Assembly (NCBI GenBank): GCA_009699795.1
Contig: WLNK01000004.1
Coordinates: 1 to 27,094 of the forward strand
Direction: 5' to 3'
DNA length: 27,094 nt
From: Actinomycetota bacterium
Lineage (GTDB): Bacteria; Actinomycetota; Actinomycetes; Nanopelagicales; Nanopelagicaceae
Shown: in pieces, positions 6,707 to 15,809 of the stretch
How positions within the stretch are numbered: position 1 is the stretch's first letter
How the letters are laid out: every line of letters starts with the position of its first letter
Notes under the pieces: model-generated
The model's input: only the letters and a program-made list of their open reading frames with translations
Database searches by the model: none
Told to the model about the DNA's origin: nothing
Program-made: the position numbers and the translations under genes

Positions 6707-8013
6707 CTAAGTACCTAATTAAACAAGGCTCACTCGCAGATGGAAAAGTCACCGATATCTTGATCGACGGTGAAAGAATAATTGAGATTTCGCAGAATAT
6801 CTCCAACTCAGAGGCTCAGGTAATTGAGGCGAAAAATTGCATAGTCTTGCCAGGATTAGTGGATCTTCATACTCATCTTCGCGAACCCGGTCGAGAAGAT
6901 TCGGAAACAATTCTTTCGGGTTCTATGGCCGCCGCTAAAGGCGGTTACGTTGCTGTTTCGGCAATGGCCAACACATCTCCCGTTGCTGATACAGCTGGTG
7001 TTGTTGAGCAGGTTTACCGACTCGGTCAAGAAGCTGGTTTGGTAGATGTCTTTCCGATCGGCGCAGTAACGCAAGGTTTGGCTGGTGTAGCACTTTCAGA
7101 GATGGGTGCGATGGCAGATTCCAAGGCTCACGTTCGTGTATTTAGCGATGATGGTCAATGTGTATTTGATCCGCTCGTAATGCGGCGCGCTCTTGAATAT
7201 GTTAAACAATTCAATGGTGTTATTGCTCAACATGCACAAGATCCAAGGTTAACTGTTGGTTCGCAGATGAATGAAGGTGAAGTTTCTTCACGACTAGGCC
7301 TCAAAGGCTGGCCCGCCGTTGCAGAGGAAGCAATCATTGCAAGAGATGTATTACTCGCAGAACATGTGCAATCCCGTCTACACATTTGTCACCTCACAAC
7401 AGCCGGGGGAGTAGAGATAGTCCGCTGGGCTAAAGCACGAGGAATAAATGTGACGGCAGAAGTTACTCCTCACCACCTCCTTCTTACAGATGAGAGTGCA
7501 ACTTCTTACGACCCAGTATTTAAGGTAAATCCGCCGCTTCGAACCCAAAATGATGTTCTTGCATTAAGACAAGCGCTAGCTGATGGCACCATCGATATTG
7601 TTGCCACCGACCACGCACCGCATCCAGTTGAAGCAAAAGAGTGTGAATGGCAGGAAGCTGCTTTCGGAATGCTCGGTCTGGAAACGGCTCTATCTATCGT
7701 AAATAAGACAATGGTTGAGAGCGGTTTGATGAACTGGGCCGCAGTTGCAGAACGTATGAGCGTTGCTCCGGCTCGAATCGCGGGTTACGCAGATCATGGC
7801 CAGGAGATTGCAGTGGGGTCCTTCGCGAATCTGACTGTGCTTAATCCAACACTCAAATCACGCGTGGATAGAGATCGCGTTGCCTCGCGCAGTCGTAATA
7901 CTCCCTTCCATGGGATTGAATTGCCGGGTGTGGTTATCGCGACGTTCTTCAAGGGCAAAGCCACCTACAGCTTCGATGCCAAAACTTCCGAGATTAGCGC
8001 TGGTGGAAATTGA
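6703..8013 (+). CDS. pyrC: Dihydroorotase (class I)
   Basis: Cyclises carbamoyl aspartate to dihydroorotate; zinc amidohydrolase. At 436 residues it is the long class I type found in Gram-positive bacteria. Metal ligands are seen in DLHTHLREPG (H56, H58), in HICHLTTAGG, in EVTPHHLLL, and as the aspartate of ATDHAPHP. The GTG start at 6703 overlaps the pyrB stop (GTGA), and the stop overlaps carA by one base. The Streptomyces cluster has a small membrane-protein gene between pyrC and carA; here that gene is missing. Confidence 0.97.
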   Translation: MTKYLIKQGSLADGKVTDILIDGERIIEISQNISNSEAQVIEAKNCIVLPGLVDLHTHLREPGREDSETILSGSMAAAKGGYVAVSAMANTSPVADTAGVVEQVYRLGQEAGLVDVFPIGAVTQGLAGVALSEMGAMADSKAHVRVFSDDGQCVFDPLVMRRALEYVKQFNGVIAQHAQDPRLTVGSQMNEGEVSSRLGLKGWPAVAEEAIIARDVLLAEHVQSRLHICHLTTAGGVEIVRWAKARGINVTAEVTPHHLLLTDESATSYDPVFKVNPPLRTQNDVLALRQALADGTIDIVATDHAPHPVEAKECEWQEAAFGMLGLETALSIVNKTMVESGLMNWAAVAERMSVAPARIAGYADHGQEIAVGSFANLTVLNPTLKSRVDRDRVASRSRNTPFHGIELPGVVIATFFKGKATYSFDAKTSEISAGGN

Positions 8014-9140
8014 TGCGTAAAGCTTTTTTAGTTTTAGACGATGGCCGCATTTTTGAAGGACGATCTTGGGCTGCAACAGGTAAGACTTTTGGTGAAGCTG
8101 TTTTTCAAACAGGCATGACTGGGTATCAAGAAACTTTGACTGATCCTAGCTATCACAAACAAGTTGTCGTGATGACTGCCCCACACATTGGAAATACTGG
8201 AGTAAATAGTGAAGATAATGAATCAGCGCGAATTTGGGTTGCAGGTTTTGTCGTCAGAAATCCGGCAACGCTTACCAGTAATTGGCGAAGCGAAAAAGAT
8301 CTAGAAGCAGAGCTCATTGATCAAAATATCGTTGGGATACAGGGAATTGATACACGTGCACTTACTCGACATTTACGAGACCGTGGAGCAATGCGGGTAG
8401 GCATTTTTTCAGACCTTGAACTCTCGAGAGAAGAGATGGTTGTTGAGGTTCGCAAAGTCAGTCCTATGTCAGGTGCTTATTTATCGGAAGATGTTTCAAC
8501 TTCTAAGCCATATGTAATCAAAGCAATCGGAGAGAAGAAATTTACTGTCGCAGCAATAGATTTGGGAATTAAAGGTGCTACTCCGAGGGCCTTAGCTGCA
8601 CGAGGTGTAGAGGTTCATATATTGCCTTACAACGCAACCCTTGAAGATATTCAAGCGGTACATCCTGATGGAGTATTTCTTTCTAATGGTCCTGGAGACC
8701 CTGCAACAATGACACAGGTTATTGAAGTTGTTCGAGATGTATTGACCGCGGAGATTCCAATTTTTGGGATTTGTTTCGGGCATCAAATACTTGGCCGCGC
8801 ACTTGGATTTGATACATTTAAATTGCAGTTTGGTCATCGCGGAATAAATCAACCAGTCTTAGACAAGAGCACAGGTAAGGTAGAAATCACCGCCCACAAT
8901 CATGGGTTTGCACTTAAGGCTCCTACCGATGAAATTTTTTCTACCGTTTTCGGTACGGGCGAAGTTACTCACGTCAGTCTCAACGATGGTGTAGTTGAGG
9001 GTCTGCAACTCCTTGAACGTGGTGCTTTTAGCGTTCAGTATCATCCCGAAGCTGCAGCTGGGCCGCACGATGCCTCATACCTTTTTGATCGTTTTATTTC
9101 CTTAATGCAAAAGTATCCACGAACAGTTGGAGTGCTCTAA
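8013..9140 (+). CDS. carA: Carbamoyl-phosphate synthase, small (glutaminase) subunit
   Basis: Hydrolyses glutamine and channels ammonia to CarB for carbamoyl phosphate synthesis, serving both pyrimidines and arginine. From ATG 8013 (TGATG overlap with pyrC) the protein has 375 residues. The N-terminal small-subunit domain includes TGYQETLTDPSY (36-47); the class I glutamine amidotransferase domain has the nucleophile C254 in GICFGHQ and the His-Glu pair H344/E346 in QYHPEA. A TTG one codon upstream (8010) is possible but less likely. The stop overlaps the carB ATG by one base. Confidence 0.97.
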   Translation: MRKAFLVLDDGRIFEGRSWAATGKTFGEAVFQTGMTGYQETLTDPSYHKQVVVMTAPHIGNTGVNSEDNESARIWVAGFVVRNPATLTSNWRSEKDLEAELIDQNIVGIQGIDTRALTRHLRDRGAMRVGIFSDLELSREEMVVEVRKVSPMSGAYLSEDVSTSKPYVIKAIGEKKFTVAAIDLGIKGATPRALAARGVEVHILPYNATLEDIQAVHPDGVFLSNGPGDPATMTQVIEVVRDVLTAEIPIFGICFGHQILGRALGFDTFKLQFGHRGINQPVLDKSTGKVEITAHNHGFALKAPTDEIFSTVFGTGEVTHVSLNDGVVEGLQLLERGAFSVQYHPEAAAGPHDASYLFDRFISLMQKYPRTVGVL

Positions 9141-12100
9141 TGGCGCGCGATTCGTCGATCAACAGCGTCTTAGTAATTGGCTCGGGACCAATCGTGATTG
9201 GTCAAGCATGTGAATTTGATTATTCTGGAACTCAAGCTTGCCGTGTATTGCGGGCCGAAGGAATTCGAGTAATTCTGGTTAATTCTAATCCGGCAACGAT
9301 TATGACTGATCCAGAGTTTGCAGATGCAACTTATATAGAACCCATCACGCCAGAATTCATTGAGCGCATTATTGCCAAAGAACGTCCTGACGCCGTACTT
9401 GCAACTCTGGGTGGACAGACTGCTCTTAATGCTGCCATAGGACTTTATGAAGCAGGAACGCTAGAAAAGTACGGGGTTAAATTAATCGGTGCTGATGTAG
9501 CAGCTATTCAACGCGGTGAAAATAGGGAATTGTTCAGAGATATTGTTACAAAAGTTGGTGGCGAATCTGCTAAATCCAAGATTTGTCACACAATGGAGGA
9601 TGTTCTTAAGGCGGTTGTTGAATTAAATTACCCTGTCGTAGTTCGTCCTTCTTTCACGATGGGTGGCCTTGGCTCAGGAATCGCTTTTGATGAAGATTCT
9701 CTTCGTCAAATAGCCGGTGCAGGCTTGCGACACAGTCCGACTTCGGAAGTTTTGCTTGAAGAATCAATCCTCGGCTGGAAAGAATATGAACTTGAAGTTA
9801 TGCGCGATAAGGCCGATAACGTAGTAATCGTTTGTAGTATCGAAAATCTGGATCCAATGGGCGTTCATACCGGTGATTCGATAACTGTTGCTCCTGCTAT
9901 GACTCTTACTGATGTTGAATTCCAGAAATTGCGAAACCTCTCAATCGACATTATTCGAGAAGTAGGTGTCGATACCGGTGGTTGCAATATTCAATTTGCC
10001 GTGAATCCCGATAATGGACGAATCATTGTTATCGAGATGAATCCTCGTGTTTCTCGCTCTAGCGCACTTGCTTCTAAAGCAACGGGTTTCCCGATAGCAA
10101 AAATTGCAACCAAACTTGCCATTGGTTACACCCTTGATGAAATTAAGAATGACATTACTCAAGTCACTCCCGCATCGTTTGAACCAACTCTTGATTACGT
10201 AGTAGTTAAAGCACCACGCTTTGCGTTTGAGAAGTTTGCAGATGCGGATCCAAGGTTGACGACAACGATGAAGAGCGTTGGTGAAGCCATGGCAATCGGT
10301 AGATCTTTTCCTGAAGCACTTATGAAAGCTCTTCGGTCATTGGAGAGAAAAGAAGCAATTTTTAAGTTCCCAGCCGAAGTTAATGACTCCGTAAAATCTG
10401 CGCTCCTCGTATCAATGACCGTCCCAACCGAATATCGCTTGCAGCAGGTACAAAGTGCCATGTGGGCGGGAGCCTCTATTGATGAAGTTTTTAACGCTAC
10501 AAAAATTGATCGTTGGTACCTCCACCAGATAAGCCTCATAAATGCCGCTGCACGTGAAATCTCCAAACCAGGAGAACTTACCTATGAAATTTTAAAGAGC
10601 GCGAAGGAGATGGGTTTTTCTGATTCCCAAATCGCTTCTCTTCGTGAAACCACCGAGGAAGATGTTAGAAAAGCTAGACATCACTTAGAAATTCGACCGG
10701 TATACAAAACCGTTGATACCTGCGCAGCTGAATTCGAAGCATTTACGCCTTATCACTATTCAAGTTACGAAGAAGAGACTGAAGTTCGTCCTAGAACTAA
10801 GCCGGCTGTAATTATTCTAGGAAGTGGTCCAAATCGAATTGGGCAAGGTATTGAATTCGATTACTCATGTGTTCATGCTTCATTCACTCTACGTGAAGCC
10901 GGATACGAAACCATTATGATTAATTGCAATCCCGAAACAGTGTCAACTGATTACGATACAAGTGATCGTTTGTACTTTGAGCCCCTCACTCTTGAAGATG
11001 TATTAGAGATTGTTCATGCAGAAACTGTTGCAGGACCTGTACTGGGTGTAATTACCCAACTTGGCGGCCAAACTCCACTTGGATTAGCTGCTGGTTTGAA
11101 AGCAGCCGGTGTCAACATTCTTGGCACTTCCCCTGATGCGATAAATCTCGCGGAAGAGCGTGGTGCATTTGGACAGGTTCTAGCTGATCAAAAACTCAAT
11201 GCCCCTAAGTTTGGAATGGCATCTACACAACAAGAGGCGATTGAAATTGCACATCAAATTGGTTATCCAGTTCTGGTGCGACCATCTTTCGTGCTCGGTG
11301 GAAGAGGTATGGAAATTGTTTACGATGATGCTTCTTTAGGTGGATTTATTTCGCGAGCAACCGATATCACCCCTGATCGTCCAGTTCTAGTAGATCGCTT
11401 TTTAGATAGCGCAATAGAGATTGATGTTGACGCTCTTTACGATGGAAATGAACTCTTTCTTGGTGGCGTGATGGAGCACATCGAAGAAGCTGGAATTCAC
11501 TCCGGTGATAGCGCTTGCGTTCTTCCAGCTACGACTATTTCATCGGCGCAACATAATCAAATTCGTGAAGCAACTCTCAAAATTGCTACAGGAGTCGGCG
11601 TTCGTGGACTCATAAATATTCAGTTCGCAATCGCCGAGGGTCAACTCTATGTACTTGAAGCTAACCCACGTGCATCACGAACGGTTCCGTTTGTGAGTAA
11701 AGCCACTGGAGTACCCCTGGCCAAGGCTGCAGCAAGAATTTCATTGGGATCAACGATTACAGAATTAAGAACCGAAGGTCTACTTCCAGTAAGTGGAGAT
11801 GGAGTGGCAAAGGGCATTTCCGTTAAGGAGGCCGTTCTTCCCTGGAATCGATTTAGAAGAACTGACGGCCGTGGCGTTGACGCAGTCCTTGGTCCCGAGA
11901 TGCGCTCAACCGGTGAGGTAATGGGCATCGCAAAAACCTTTGGTGAAAGTTATGCAAAATCCCAAATCAGCTCTTTCGGTCCTCTTCCTAAGAGCGGAAC
12001 AGTGTTTGTTTCCCTTGCTGACAAAGATAAAGATGCCGGAGTTGCAAGTGTTCGGGCCTTTATTGAGTTGGGATTTAAAGTACTTGCCACCGGTGGAACA

Positions 12101-12406
12101 GCGGACTATCTTGCAAATCGAGGAATACTCGCGCAGAAAGTTCGCAAGAATTCAGAAGGTACTGGTCCGATGGGCGAGCGCACAATTGTTGATTTACTCA
12201 ACAGCGGTGAGATCGATTTAGTTATTAACACACCAGTTGGTCGAGGAACGAGAGCCGATGGTTGGGCGATTCGCACTGCTTCTATTCAGCGCTCGATACC
12301 TTGCATTACGACAATTCCTGGTTTTAGCGCGGCGGTTGAGGGGATTAAGGCGCTGCAAAAGGGCGATCTCGGAGTTCAATCAATTCAAGAATGGCTCAAA
12401 TCCTAA
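9140..12406 (+). CDS. carB: Carbamoyl-phosphate synthase, large subunit
   Basis: Makes carbamoyl phosphate from bicarbonate, ammonia and two ATP. The 1088-residue protein shows the expected internal duplication. Each half has a pre-ATP-grasp motif (GSGPIVIGQACEFDYSG near the start, GSGPNRIGQGIEFDYS near 560) and an ATP-grasp core (VVRPSFTMGGLGSG and VLVRPSFVLGGRGMEI). A C-terminal MGS-like regulatory domain runs from about 950 (LATGGTADYL, NTPVGRGTRADGWAIR); in homologues it binds UMP or other effectors. Overlaps carA and pyrK by one base each (TAATG at both junctions). Confidence 0.98.
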   Translation: MARDSSINSVLVIGSGPIVIGQACEFDYSGTQACRVLRAEGIRVILVNSNPATIMTDPEFADATYIEPITPEFIERIIAKERPDAVLATLGGQTALNAAIGLYEAGTLEKYGVKLIGADVAAIQRGENRELFRDIVTKVGGESAKSKICHTMEDVLKAVVELNYPVVVRPSFTMGGLGSGIAFDEDSLRQIAGAGLRHSPTSEVLLEESILGWKEYELEVMRDKADNVVIVCSIENLDPMGVHTGDSITVAPAMTLTDVEFQKLRNLSIDIIREVGVDTGGCNIQFAVNPDNGRIIVIEMNPRVSRSSALASKATGFPIAKIATKLAIGYTLDEIKNDITQVTPASFEPTLDYVVVKAPRFAFEKFADADPRLTTTMKSVGEAMAIGRSFPEALMKALRSLERKEAIFKFPAEVNDSVKSALLVSMTVPTEYRLQQVQSAMWAGASIDEVFNATKIDRWYLHQISLINAAAREISKPGELTYEILKSAKEMGFSDSQIASLRETTEEDVRKARHHLEIRPVYKTVDTCAAEFEAFTPYHYSSYEEETEVRPRTKPAVIILGSGPNRIGQGIEFDYSCVHASFTLREAGYETIMINCNPETVSTDYDTSDRLYFEPLTLEDVLEIVHAETVAGPVLGVITQLGGQTPLGLAAGLKAAGVNILGTSPDAINLAEERGAFGQVLADQKLNAPKFGMASTQQEAIEIAHQIGYPVLVRPSFVLGGRGMEIVYDDASLGGFISRATDITPDRPVLVDRFLDSAIEIDVDALYDGNELFLGGVMEHIEEAGIHSGDSACVLPATTISSAQHNQIREATLKIATGVGVRGLINIQFAIAEGQLYVLEANPRASRTVPFVSKATGVPLAKAAARISLGSTITELRTEGLLPVSGDGVAKGISVKEAVLPWNRFRRTDGRGVDAVLGPEMRSTGEVMGIAKTFGESYAKSQISSFGPLPKSGTVFVSLADKDKDAGVASVRAFIELGFKVLATGGTADYLANRGILAQKVRKNSEGTGPMGERTIVDLLNSGEIDLVINTPVGRGTRADGWAIRTASIQRSIPCITTIPGFSAAVEGIKALQKGDLGVQSIQEWLKS

Positions 12407-13254
12407 TGTCAGCCATCAATAAATCTGCACAGCAATTCCTAGCAACAATTGTGTCAAATAAACGAGTCGGCCAGTACCACCAAATTATTTTACAAGTAGG
12501 CGAAATAGTCGCCGCTTGCAAACCCGGTAATTTCATCGCAATTGCAGTAGGCGGAGATAACTCACGGATGATTTTGCGTAGAGCATTCGCGATATCACGC
12601 ACCTCTCATACTGCAAGTTTTGGGGGCACTTTGGAATTAATCGTGGCTCCACATGGATCTGGATCAAAATGGCTCTGCCAACAGCAAGAAGGCGTTGAAC
12701 TAGATGTTGTAACACCACTCGGTACTGCTTTTGGAATTCCCACCGAACCAGTCAATGCACTTTTAGTCGGCGGTGGATATGGTTCAGCGCCACTTTTTGG
12801 TTTGGCTGAGGTGTTAAAAAGTAGAGGATGTCGAGTCGACATGTTGCTTGGTGCCAGTACGGGTCAAAAAATTTATGCGCCAATGGAGGGAAAGAGGGCT
12901 GTTAATTCTCTTCGGATTTATACAGAAGATGGCAGCGTCGGAGAACGTGGCAGAGTAACTGACCCGATGTGGGCCATGATTGAAGATGGTTCAGTTGACG
13001 TGATTTACTCATGCGGCCCGATGGCGATGCTTCGCGCAATTTCAGATTTAGTTAACGATAGTGATGTAGTACATCAATGCGCTGTCGAGGAAGCAATGGC
13101 CTGTGGAATTGGTATTTGTATGACGTGCGTTCTTCCCGTTAAGAATGAGAATGGTTCTACTTCGATGCTTCGCTCCTGCATTGATGGCCCTGTTATGGAC
13201 GGGTCCACGGTTCAATGGGATTTAGTTGGGCAAATTCCCGAGGCAAGCCAATGA
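12406..13254 (+). CDS. pyrK: Dihydroorotate dehydrogenase electron-transfer subunit (PyrK)
   Basis: Passes electrons from dihydroorotate oxidation by PyrD-1B to NAD+ through FAD and a [2Fe-2S] cluster. The 282-residue protein has an FAD-binding RRAFAISR (58-65), the NAD domain glycine motif VGGGYGSAPLFGLAE, and C-terminal cluster cysteines C233, C238, C241 and C258 (C-x4-C-x2-C-x16-C). This matches PyrK in order and spacing. The start is ATG 12406, overlapping the carB stop by one base; an ATG at 12391 inside carB is in frame but would add an unconserved extension. It overlaps pyrD by 4 bases, as expected for two subunits of one enzyme. Confidence 0.93.
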   Translation: MSAINKSAQQFLATIVSNKRVGQYHQIILQVGEIVAACKPGNFIAIAVGGDNSRMILRRAFAISRTSHTASFGGTLELIVAPHGSGSKWLCQQQEGVELDVVTPLGTAFGIPTEPVNALLVGGGYGSAPLFGLAEVLKSRGCRVDMLLGASTGQKIYAPMEGKRAVNSLRIYTEDGSVGERGRVTDPMWAMIEDGSVDVIYSCGPMAMLRAISDLVNDSDVVHQCAVEEAMACGIGICMTCVLPVKNENGSTSMLRSCIDGPVMDGSTVQWDLVGQIPEASQ

Positions 13255-14186
13255 AAGAATTTGATTTTGGTACGAATTTAGGGGGAGCGTGGTTCCCTGC
13301 GCCTATCTTCACTGCAAGTGGTTGTGCGAGTTCAGGAAAAGAGTTAGCTCAATTTTTTGCGCTCAAAGATATTGGAGCAGTTGTAACCAAATCGGTAATG
13401 ACCAAGCCAAGATATGGAAGACCAACTCCTAGAATGGCTGAAACTCCATCTGGCATGTTAAATAGCATTGGCTTACAAGGACCAGGTATTGATTCGTTCT
13501 TAGCAAATGATGTTCCATGGTTGCTCGAACAAAAAGCGCGAGTAATAGTCTCTATTGCTGGTGAAACGGTTGAAGAGTATTCAACACTTGCGAGAAAAGT
13601 ACGGGGTATTTCGGGTATTAGTGCCCTCGAAGTCAATATCTCTTGCCCAAATGTAGAAAACCGAGGACTTGTTTTTGCTTGTGATCCGGAAGCATCTAGA
13701 CGAGTAATTGATGGAGTTCGAAAAACCATTGGGGGAGAGATTCCAATCATTGCCAAGCTCACTCCTGATGTTACGAATTTACCTTCGATTGCAAGTGGCG
13801 TAGTCGATGCAGGAGCTGATGGATTGGCCCTTATCAACACAGTTTTAGGAATGGTTATCAACTTAGAAACGTTGCGCCCGCACCTTGGTGGTAAAACTGG
13901 CGGACTATCTGGACCTGCAATTAGACCTGTTGCAGTACGTGCTATATATCAAGTTCATGAAGCTCTTCCTAATACACCAATTTTGGGAATGGGCGGAGTT
14001 TCCTCTGGTCGTGATGCACTTGAATTGATTCTTGCAGGCGCTTCCGGAGTCTCAGTTGGAACTGCAAGTTTTGGAAGTCCAACGGCAATACCTACCATTC
14101 AAAATGAATTACGGGATTTACTTATCGCTAAAGGTTTCAATTCACTTAAACAAGCTGTTGGTTATGCACATAGAGAGGTATCTTAA
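13251..14186 (+). CDS. pyrD: Dihydroorotate dehydrogenase, class 1B catalytic subunit
   Basis: FMN enzyme that oxidises dihydroorotate to orotate. The 311-residue protein has NSIGLQGPG (71-79), the catalytic-base loop VNISCPNVENRG with C132, GGKTGGLSGPAIRPVAVRA and the phosphate-binding GMGGVSSGRDALE. A cysteine in the NISCPN position marks class 1; quinone-linked class 2 enzymes have serine and a membrane-binding N-terminal extension, absent here. With PyrK next door this is class 1B, cytosolic and NAD-linked. ATG 13251 overlaps the pyrK stop (ATGA); pyrF starts directly after its TAA. Confidence 0.95.
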   Translation: MKEFDFGTNLGGAWFPAPIFTASGCASSGKELAQFFALKDIGAVVTKSVMTKPRYGRPTPRMAETPSGMLNSIGLQGPGIDSFLANDVPWLLEQKARVIVSIAGETVEEYSTLARKVRGISGISALEVNISCPNVENRGLVFACDPEASRRVIDGVRKTIGGEIPIIAKLTPDVTNLPSIASGVVDAGADGLALINTVLGMVINLETLRPHLGGKTGGLSGPAIRPVAVRAIYQVHEALPNTPILGMGGVSSGRDALELILAGASGVSVGTASFGSPTAIPTIQNELRDLLIAKGFNSLKQAVGYAHREVS

Positions 14187-14897
14187 ATGAAGGCACCGCT
14201 GATCCTCGCGTTGGATACTTCAGATATCGATACAGCAAAAGCTTGGGTTGAAGCAACACATGAGAGTGTTGCGGTATATAAATTAGGGCTGGAGTTTTTT
14301 CTGAATTTTGGCCATGCAGGTGTACGAGCAATTCAAAATGTTACTGACGCTGATATTTTTCTTGATCTCAAACTCCATGACATTCCGCATACTGTCGCGG
14401 GTGCAGCTCATGCGATTTCATCTTTGAAACCTCGATTTTTGACTATCCATGCTTCAGGTGGTCCAGCAATGATCAAGTCCGCCGTTCAAGCAGTTCCAGA
14501 TATCGAAATCACTGCCGTAACAATTCTTACATCATTAACAGAGTCCGATTTATTTCAGATTGGATTTTCAAATAATTCGTTAGAAAGTGCAGTTGCGCTT
14601 GCGAAAATGGCAGTTGAAAATGGAGCCAAGGCAATTGTTTGTTCCCCTCTTGAAGTTGGCGCTATTAGAAGCGCTGTGGGAGTTCAAACAACACTTATTA
14701 CCCCCGGGGTACGACCGCTTGCAGATGTAGGCAAGGATGATCAAAATCGCACGATGACACCGAAAGAAGCGATTTCCAACGGAGCTTCATTCGTTGTCAT
14801 CGGTAGACCAATCACCAATGAATGGAAAAACGGACGAAGTGCTATGCGCTCTCGCGCCGCCGAAATTGCCACAGAACTTATGGATCAGAAAAAATAG
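14187..14897 (+). CDS. pyrF: Orotidine 5'-phosphate decarboxylase (short, type 1)
   Basis: Decarboxylates OMP to UMP, last step of de novo pyrimidine synthesis. The 236-residue TIM-barrel protein has ALDTSD (8-13), the catalytic charged network DLKLHDIPHT with D60, K62 and D65, TPGVRPL, and GRPIT for phosphate binding. Length and motif match the Bacillus/E. coli type; Mycobacterium and Streptomyces have a longer type 2 form. The ATG follows the pyrD stop without a gap. No pyrE is in the window, so orotate phosphoribosyltransferase must be encoded elsewhere. Confidence 0.95.
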   Translation: MKAPLILALDTSDIDTAKAWVEATHESVAVYKLGLEFFLNFGHAGVRAIQNVTDADIFLDLKLHDIPHTVAGAAHAISSLKPRFLTIHASGGPAMIKSAVQAVPDIEITAVTILTSLTESDLFQIGFSNNSLESAVALAKMAVENGAKAIVCSPLEVGAIRSAVGVQTTLITPGVRPLADVGKDDQNRTMTPKEAISNGASFVVIGRPITNEWKNGRSAMRSRAAEIATELMDQKK

Positions 14898-14904
14898 TCA
14901 CGAA

Positions 14905-15780
14905 ATGTCTAAACCACCTGTATTAACCCCCGAGCAGCGAAGAGCGGCTTTAGAGAAAGCAAAACAATTTCGACAACGTCGATCGGTGGTAAAAAGCGAT
15001 ATAAAGGCCCAGAAATTGACCGTTTCTCAAGTAATTGATTTGGCCCAGAACGATGAAGCAGTTGCCAAAATGCGAGTCATAGAACTTATTGAATCAGTAC
15101 CTGGCGTCGGTAAAATCCGCGCACAAAGTCTGATTTCTAAATTAGATATATCTCCATCGCGTAGAATTGCTGGATTAGGGGCACATCAGCGTGCAAATAT
15201 TGTTAAGGAGTTCGCATTGCCTATCGACTCATCGGCACATGGCCGACTCGTCGTACTTTCTGGCCCCGGAGGCGTGGGCAAGAGTTCAGTTGCAAAAGCC
15301 CTTCGACTGCGCGATGAATTCTGGGTGAGTGTTTCGGCCACTACAAGAGCTCCACGAATCAATGAGAAGAATGGCGTGGATTACTTTTTTTATAGTGATG
15401 AAGAATTCGATCAGGCAATTAAAGATGGAAAATTTCTAGAATGGGCATCATTTGCCGGAGCAAGATATGGAACACCAAAGCAGCCTGTTATGTCGGCTCT
15501 TGCAGAAGGTAAGAATGTGCTGTTGGAGATTGATATCGATGGAGCAAAACAAGTAAAAGCACATGAACCAAGTGCGCTATTAGTCTTTCTCGAACCTCCG
15601 ACATGGGAAGAACTTGTGGCACGCCTTGAAGGTCGTGGCACGGATTCAGAAGAGAGGAGGGCTGCGCGACTTGCCCTGGCCCAAGAAGAATTGGCGCAGG
15701 CCTCGTATTTCGATAAATCACTCGTGAACGACCAGGTCGATGCTGTAGTGGAGCACCTGATAGTCTTGGCCTCTTCGTAA
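14905..15780 (+). CDS. gmk: mIHF nucleoid protein domain fused to guanylate kinase
   Basis: One uninterrupted 291-residue frame. Residues 1-104 match the actinobacterial integration host factor mIHF/sIHF: LTPEQRRAALEKAKQFR near the start, then the helix-two-turn-helix SVPGVGKIRAQSLISKL (64-80) and RRIAGLGAHQ (86-95). From about 113 it is guanylate kinase (GMP + ATP to GDP + ADP): P-loop GPGGVGKSS (120-128), GMP-binding TTRAPR (146-151) and NGVDYFF (156-162), EWASFAGARYGTP (179-191), EIDIDGAKQVK and lid GRGTDSEERRAAR. The linker is only about eight residues. Elsewhere mihF and gmk are adjacent separate genes. Start ATG 14905, 7 bases after pyrF. An internal TTG at 15217 with AAGGAG six bases upstream could also yield free kinase of 187 residues. 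Confidence 0.93.
   Translation: MSKPPVLTPEQRRAALEKAKQFRQRRSVVKSDIKAQKLTVSQVIDLAQNDEAVAKMRVIELIESVPGVGKIRAQSLISKLDISPSRRIAGLGAHQRANIVKEFALPIDSSAHGRLVVLSGPGGVGKSSVAKALRLRDEFWVSVSATTRAPRINEKNGVDYFFYSDEEFDQAIKDGKFLEWASFAGARYGTPKQPVMSALAEGKNVLLEIDIDGAKQVKAHEPSALLVFLEPPTWEELVARLEGRGTDSEERRAARLALAQEELAQASYFDKSLVNDQVDAVVEHLIVLASS
15205..15219 (+). promoter_or_regulatory. Possible internal ribosome-binding site and TTG start for stand-alone guanylate kinase
   Basis: AAGGAG (15205-15210) lies six bases before an in-frame TTG (15217-15219, codon 105), exactly at the mIHF/kinase boundary. Translation from there would give a normal-length guanylate kinase without the DNA-binding domain. The AAGGAG also encodes Lys-Glu, and homologous mIHF proteins end with similar charged residues, so it may be coincidental. 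Confidence 0.35.
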
Positions 15781-15809
15781 GCAAAAATAATTCTTGGCAG
15801 GAGAAATAA

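Noticed and set aside
13349..13861. 170-codon open frame on the minus strand inside pyrD
   Set aside because: Fully antisense to a clear dihydroorotate dehydrogenase; the composition is Ser/Thr/Pro-rich, as in mirror frames of such genes.
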